Assembly: GCA_910584635.1 (NCBI GenBank)
Contig: CAJUBA010000009.1
Span: 1 to 52,880 of the forward strand
Length of the DNA stretch: 52,880 nt
Direction of reading: 5' to 3'
Source: an uncultured Christensenella sp.
GTDB lineage: Bacteria; Bacillota; Clostridia; Christensenellales; UBA3700
Position numbers and translations under genes: made by a program. Under the pieces are notes generated by a model that saw nothing but the letters and a program-made list of their open reading frames with translations, did no database searches and had not been told where the DNA came from. Shown in pieces: positions 49,608 to 52,880 of this stretch. How positions within the stretch are numbered: the stretch's first letter is position 1; each line of letters begins with the position of its first letter.

Positions 49608-50303
49608 TTATTTTGCCAGTTTTTCTATCAAACCTTCCAACTCTTTATATCCTCTTACTTGCCAGTCGGGAACGATGTCTTTAATGAGTTTCCCTTCTTT
49701 ATTAAACAGTATAGTTTTTATTCCGCTGTTTATTCCTCCCTGTATATCTGAAGTAAGAGAATCGCCGATAATATACGTCTTATTCAAATCGCAATCCCCT
49801 ATGTCTTGCAATACGAATTGAAAAAATTCTTTAGAAGGCTTCGCCAGTCCCATTTGCTGGGAAATATAAACTTTTTTGAAATACTTGCCAAGTCCGCTGG
49901 ATTTAAGCCGCAATATTTGAGTACGCGTTATTCCGTTGGTTACGCAATAAAGATCGTGATTTTGCGAAAGTCTGTTCAGACACGCTCTCGCGCCGTGAAT
50001 TATGCGCTTACTGCAAGCCATGTTTTCTCTATACTTATCTCCGACAATTATCGGGTCCAATCCCTTGATGGAAAAGTATTCGAACAATTCCTCAAATCGC
50101 GTATAAAAAATCTGCTCCCGAGTGATTTCTCCCCGCTCAAACATATCCCACATACGTCTGTTTATCTGTTTGAATTTTTCAGCGACTTTTTCTTCCGATA
50201 AAATAGAATATTCTCTGCAAAGCGCGATTATCGAATCGCGCTCGGAATTTGCAAAATCCAATACCGTATCGTCGGCGTCAATAAGTAAAGTTAATCTTTT
50301 CAT
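49608..50303 (-). CDS. YjjG family noncanonical pyrimidine nucleotidase (HAD)
   Basis: 231-aa HAD-superfamily phosphatase of the YjjG type. Motif I is LIDADDTVLDF (D9, D11), motif II is CVTNGITRTQ, the conserved Lys lies in GLAKPSKEFF and motif IV is IIGDSLTSDIQGG. It dephosphorylates noncanonical pyrimidine nucleotides. The start ATG at 50303 is the first in-frame ATG beyond a -10 box that ends 6 nt away; there is no ribosome site, so it is a leaderless candidate. A longer frame to 50321 crosses the promoter. Confidence 0.92.
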   Translation of the reverse strand: MKRLTLLIDADDTVLDFANSERDSIIALCREYSILSEEKVAEKFKQINRRMWDMFERGEITREQIFYTRFEELFEYFSIKGLDPIIVGDKYRENMACSKRIIHGARACLNRLSQNHDLYCVTNGITRTQILRLKSSGLGKYFKKVYISQQMGLAKPSKEFFQFVLQDIGDCDLNKTYIIGDSLTSDIQGGINSGIKTILFNKEGKLIKDIVPDWQVRGYKELEGLIEKLAK

Positions 50304-50309
50304 AGCGTT

Positions 50310-50338
50310 ATTATAACACAATTTATCTTAACGTTCAA
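50310..50338 (-). promoter_or_regulatory. Promoter predicting a leaderless yjjG mRNA
   Basis: Minus-strand TTGAAC, exactly 17 bp, TATAAT, then 6 nt (AACGCT) to the ATG at 50303. Confidence 0.72.
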
Positions 50339-50387
50339 CCTCAATCGCAAAATAACTGCCGATTAGTCAACGATACTCATTGTAAAT

Positions 50388-50412
50388 AAAAAGACGCGTT
50401 GAGCGTCTTTTT
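50388..50412. terminator. Terminator of the rubredoxin gene
   Basis: AAAAAGACGC/GCGTCTTTTT with a 5-nt loop, T-rich on the minus strand, right after the rubredoxin stop. Confidence 0.8.
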
Positions 50413-50417
50413 ATTTC

Positions 50418-50570
50418 TTATACTTCCGAAAAATCGTCTTTGCCTACTCCGCACGTCGGACAAGAAAAATCTTCGATGTCTTCCCACTTTGTGCCGGGCG
50501 CTATATCGAGTTCTTCACAACCTTCTTCTTCGTCGTAAACCCAACCGCAAACGTTACAAATGTATTTCAT
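50418..50570 (-). CDS. Rubredoxin
   Basis: 50-aa iron protein, an electron carrier in anaerobes, often serving oxygen- or superoxide-detoxifying enzymes. It begins MKYICNVCGWVYDEEEG and ends FSCPTCGVGKDDF; both CxxCG and CPxCG knuckles binding one Fe are intact, as are the aromatic core residues. A strong AAGGAGGTG ribosome site precedes the ATG at 50570. It is a one-gene unit with its own terminator. The ferritin-like protein and this rubredoxin could share redox work, but they are 3 kb apart. Confidence 0.95.
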   Translation of the reverse strand: MKYICNVCGWVYDEEEGCEELDIAPGTKWEDIEDFSCPTCGVGKDDFSEV

Positions 50571-50646
50571 ACGCTCACCTCCTTACAGTATAATTATTGA
50601 TTTTTATTTTCTTTATAAACGCAAAGTCAACCGAAAAATAAATTGC

Positions 50647-50675
50647 TTGCATTTATCTTATCTTCATAGTACAAT
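50647..50675 (+). promoter_or_regulatory. Promoter predicting a leaderless methyltransferase mRNA
   Basis: TTGCAT, exactly 17 bp, TACAAT, then six nt to the ATG at 50682; no ribosome site exists in those six bases. Confidence 0.68.
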
Positions 50676-50681
50676 TATTCT

Positions 50682-51416
50682 ATGAATATAAGAATCGACG
50701 ATTTGCAGTGCAATAATCTTAAAATCAAGCAATACGCAGACGGATACTGCTTTACTTCCGACGCCGTTTTGCTTGCCAATATGACCCGTTGCAAAGCCAA
50801 AGATACAATAGTCGATTTCGGTTGCGGCAACGGCGTAATATCTCTGCTTTTGAGCGCCAAACTCCCTTGCAAAAAAATAATCGGTATCGAATTGCAAAGC
50901 GAAGTTGCGGAACTTGCGAAAGAAAACGTACTTTTCAACAATCTGTCGGATATTATAGAAATAATAAACGACGATATTTTGCGCGCTCCCGATTTGCTGG
51001 GAAAAGAGAGTGTAGAAGTGGTCGTATGCAATCCTCCGTACTTTGCCAATTTCAGCGGAGAACAGCGCGAGAGCAAACAAGTCGCTCTTTCTCGCCACGA
51101 AAGCACTTGTTCTCTCGCCATGCTTACTCAAAGCGCAAGCAAGATACTCAAATACGGCGGAGAGTTTTATATAATACACAAAACAAACCGTATGGCGGAA
51201 GTCATCAGCGAATGCGTTAATGCCGATTTATTTCCCAAAAACCTCACTCTTATCTATCCAAAGATTTCCAAAGCCGCGGATACTTTCGTACTCAGATGTA
51301 AAAAACACGGCAAACACGGACTTAACATCGACAAGTTGATAGTCTATGACGAAGACGGACAAATGAGCGAAGAAGCGCAGACTCTTTACAATAAAAAATC
51401 CGACTTAATTAAGTAA
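50682..51416 (+). CDS. TrmN6-type tRNA (adenine-N6)-methyltransferase
   Basis: 244-aa SAM methyltransferase of the YfiC/TrmN6 family. Motif I is VDFGCGNGVISLLL (44-57) and the N6-adenine catalytic motif is NPPY (117-120), preceded by VEVVVC. The N-terminal GYCFTSDAVLLANM matches the family. It likely methylates A37 of tRNA-Val or a related base. No Shine-Dalgarno is present: a TACAAT box ends 6 nt before the ATG, so a leaderless mRNA is predicted. Followed by a strong terminator. Confidence 0.9.
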   Translation: MNIRIDDLQCNNLKIKQYADGYCFTSDAVLLANMTRCKAKDTIVDFGCGNGVISLLLSAKLPCKKIIGIELQSEVAELAKENVLFNNLSDIIEIINDDILRAPDLLGKESVEVVVCNPPYFANFSGEQRESKQVALSRHESTCSLAMLTQSASKILKYGGEFYIIHKTNRMAEVISECVNADLFPKNLTLIYPKISKAADTFVLRCKKHGKHGLNIDKLIVYDEDGQMSEEAQTLYNKKSDLIK

Positions 51417-51441
51417 AAAAAGAGGCGACACCTCTTTTTTT
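51415..51441. terminator. Terminator between methyltransferase and XRE genes
   Basis: AAAAAAGAGG/CCTCTTTTTTT with a 5-nt loop between convergent genes; usable from both sides. Confidence 0.8.
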
Positions 51442-51470
51442 ACAAACGTTTACACACTCGCATCGATAAA

Positions 51471-51677
51471 TTAGTCGTTGTCTTTCAATCCCAACATATA
51501 GTCGGTTGTCTTTCCAAACAAATTGCTCAAATCGATGAGCGCTTGATAACTCGGCTCTTTTACGCCTCTTTCCCAGTTGCTGATAGAAACTTGGGAAACC
51601 TGCATATATTTAGCCAAATACTCCTGGTTGTAACCGTTGAGCAAACGTTGCTCCTTCAATCTTTCTGCAAACTTCAT
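51471..51677 (-). CDS. XRE family helix-turn-helix regulator
   Basis: 68-aa protein that is one HTH domain: LKEQRLLNGYNQEYLAKYMQ then VSQVSISNWERGVKEPSYQA, and TDYMLGL at the end, as in SinR/immR-type regulators. The start ATG at 51677 is preferred because AGGAGGT ends 6 nt upstream; the ATG at 51683 abuts that site. It is followed upstream, at about 28 nt, by a kinase-fold gene in the same direction, possibly one operon. Confidence 0.85.
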   Translation of the reverse strand: MKFAERLKEQRLLNGYNQEYLAKYMQVSQVSISNWERGVKEPSYQALIDLSNLFGKTTDYMLGLKDND

Positions 51678-51705
51678 GCACATACCTCCTGAGTTTATTA
51701 TAATA

Positions 51706-52377
51706 TTAGATTAACTTGCGCCAATCTACACCTTTTTCATCAAAATTCGCAAGAGAATCAAGCAAAAGATCTACATCGACGCTTTCTTTTGTTTTCTTGC
51801 CCACGTCTTCAAGTTTGACTTTAATTTCGTTTATAACGTCCATCATACTCAACTTGAAGCAGTTCAACAACTTCTGTATAAACGGATAACACGAATAGTA
51901 TTCTCCTACGCTGTTGAACAACGCGCACGTAATCGCGCTCGCTAAATCTTCATACGGCATACCGTCGTCTAACTGAGAAAAATCAACTCCTATAACTCTT
52001 CCCTCTTTAATCAGAAAATTGTTGAAATCAATTTTTTTCATTACGCAGTCGCTGAACGAATATAACATTTGAAGGAAAATCGAAAGCCTTCCGGCTAGTA
52101 ATTCCATTGTCTGTATATCGTCGGTCATCGTTGCCGCCCGAAATACGTCGTTGAAATTGTCTCCCTCTATATATTCGAAAAGCGTTTTGTCGCCGTCTTT
52201 TTCAATTACTTTCGGCGCATACCCCGTCATTGAAACTTTCGCGGCAATTTCCGATTCCTTGTCCGCAGATTTAATATCGGGATATATCTTCAGGATATAG
52301 TCAACCCCTTGACTCCTAACCTTAAATACCTGCTTGTCCTTAGCAGACAAAACAGAAATTACCTCATAACTTCTCAT
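51706..52377 (-). CDS. Protein kinase-fold protein of unknown function
   Basis: 223 aa. It looks like a small kinase-like fold of the APH/Bud32 type: VFKVRSQGVDYILKIYPD gives a P-loop-like strand and the ATP-binding Lys, LFEYIEGDNFNDVF the hinge, and a catalytic-loop-like DFNNFLIKEGRVIGVDFSQ (D then N, then D of DFG-like GVDF). Whether it phosphorylates a protein or small molecule is unknown. It precedes the XRE gene by 28 nt in the same direction. Only a weak ribosome site is seen; the leader is about 8 nt. Confidence 0.7.
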   Translation of the reverse strand: MRSYEVISVLSAKDKQVFKVRSQGVDYILKIYPDIKSADKESEIAAKVSMTGYAPKVIEKDGDKTLFEYIEGDNFNDVFRAATMTDDIQTMELLAGRLSIFLQMLYSFSDCVMKKIDFNNFLIKEGRVIGVDFSQLDDGMPYEDLASAITCALFNSVGEYYSCYPFIQKLLNCFKLSMMDVINEIKVKLEDVGKKTKESVDVDLLLDSLANFDEKGVDWRKLI

Positions 52378-52391
52378 ACATTACCGCTTGT

Positions 52392-52421
52392 ATTATACTC
52401 TATTTTTAAGCGAATAGTCAA
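52392..52421 (-). promoter_or_regulatory. Promoter of the kinase-fold gene
   Basis: Minus-strand TTGACT, 18 bp, TATAAT, with 14 nt from the -10 box to the ATG, so the leader is very short. Confidence 0.65.
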
Positions 52422-52646
52422 CACCTATTAACTTATTTTAACATTTTTTTATGACTTTCTATAATAAATTTTACACTTTTAATTTTAGTTTAATATAATC
52501 TTTATATTTATAATACATATATATGAAAAATTGTTTATTATGCTCTTAATGTATTTTGCCAATCGGTTTATAAATTTATCGAAAAAACATTTAAGTAATT
52601 ATATTTGGAATATTTGAAAAATTAAGCAAGATTAAATGCAAATAAA
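52422..52646. other. AT-rich spacer without features
   Basis: About 225 bp of very A/T-rich sequence (often below 20% GC) with no supported gene. Nothing further is seen apart from weak -10-like boxes. Confidence 0.5.
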
Positions 52647-52649
52647 AAT

Positions 52650-52674
52650 CTCCGCGCCTGTAAAAAGCGCGGAG
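52650..52674 (-). terminator. Terminator of the histone H1-like gene
   Basis: Minus-strand CTCCGCGC/GCGCGGAG with a 9-nt loop and T-rich tail, 22 nt beyond the stop. Confidence 0.85.
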
Positions 52675-52695
52675 AAAAATTCAAGAATAATTTTA

Positions 52696-52880
52696 TTATT
52701 TCTTTTTTGCAGTAGACTTTGCTGCGGGTTTCTTAGCGGCTGTCGCTTTTGCAGGAGCAGCCTTCTTAGCAGTGGTTGCGCTTGCCTTTGCAGTTGTAGT
52801 CGCTTTCTTTGCGGGAGCGTCTTTTGTTGCCGTTGCTTTAGCCGTAGTAGTCTTTGCGGCGGTTGTCTTCTTAGCAGGCG
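52696..52880 (-). CDS. Lys/Ala/Thr-rich C-terminal tail of a DNA-binding protein (partial)
   Basis: Only the last 61 residues are in the window; the gene continues past the right edge. The sequence is a repeat of alanine, lysine, threonine and proline with units like PAKKTTAAKTTTAKATAT and AKKPAAKSTAKKK. This is the composition of eukaryote-like histone H1 tails, found in bacteria as extensions of HU, HctB-like or topoisomerase proteins. It would be an unstructured, positively charged DNA- or RNA-binding tail. The N-terminal domain, and so the identity, cannot be seen. A strong terminator follows. Confidence 0.75.
   Translation of the reverse strand, partial: PAKKTTAAKTTTAKATATKDAPAKKATTTAKASATTAKKAAPAKATAAKKPAAKSTAKKK

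Noticed and set aside
1..52880. CRISPR array or cas genes
   Set aside because: No regularly spaced short repeats or Cas motifs were found; the repeats present are dispersed and palindromic.

Overview
The window is about 53 kb of low-GC bacterial chromosome (roughly 40% GC by eye, accessory stretches clearly lower). It looks like an uncultured anaerobe of the Clostridia (Bacillota). Supporting signs are a minD-minE-M50 protease-radical SAM-RNase G block as in Clostridia, AGGAGG-type ribosome binding sites, very regular TTGNNN-17-TATAAT promoters, a two-subunit transketolase, a rubredoxin and a BspA-type leucine-rich lipoprotein. The exact lineage cannot be fixed from the sequence.

Layout. 1-523: no gene, but a dispersed palindromic repeat and a MITE-like element with perfect 27-bp inverted ends. 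524-7589 (minus): minD, minE, a 60-aa membrane protein, an M50 intramembrane protease, a ROK sugar kinase, two radical SAM-linked proteins and RNase G. 8016-20725 (minus): core genes, namely maf-mreB, Ppx/GppA, a low-molecular-weight phosphatase, a condensation-fold acyltransferase, a lipid kinase, and an operon running tilS-hpt-cca-rmuC-PHP-LURP. 20948-22145 (plus): a small Cys-rich protein and a ZIP metal transporter.

22165-35100 is an accessory region, almost all minus strand. It holds a frameshifted SLOG-type gene with a divergent XRE regulator, a GrpB-like protein, a methyltransferase, an AT-rich nuclease-helicase fusion (candidate defence gene), a membrane XRE regulator, four unrecognised or immunity-like genes, and a six-gene stress/metabolite operon (PEBP, MBL hydrolase, tautomerase, GNAT, DJ-1, nucleotidyltransferase). 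It ends with remnants of a mobile element and a lincosamide nucleotidyltransferase gene, beside a tRNA-Ser(CGA). Two 155-bp direct repeats (about 92% identical) bracket 28.0-34.4 kb.

35603-52880: luxS, a GPH sugar transporter with a phosphodiesterase-like partner, a YhhN membrane protein, a YdeI-family gene inside a small inverted-repeat cassette, a large LRR lipoprotein, proS, a ferritin-like protein, transketolase subunits, a YjjG-type nucleotidase, rubredoxin, a TrmN6-type methyltransferase, an XRE regulator with a kinase-fold protein, and the truncated Lys/Ala-rich tail of a histone H1-like protein at the window edge.

Most notable points: four genes have near-consensus promoters whose -10 box ends only 6-7 nt before the ATG, which predicts leaderless mRNAs. 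The nuclease-helicase and the repeat-bracketed cassette block are the best candidates for an undescribed system. No CRISPR array, complete transposase, integrase or rRNA gene was seen.
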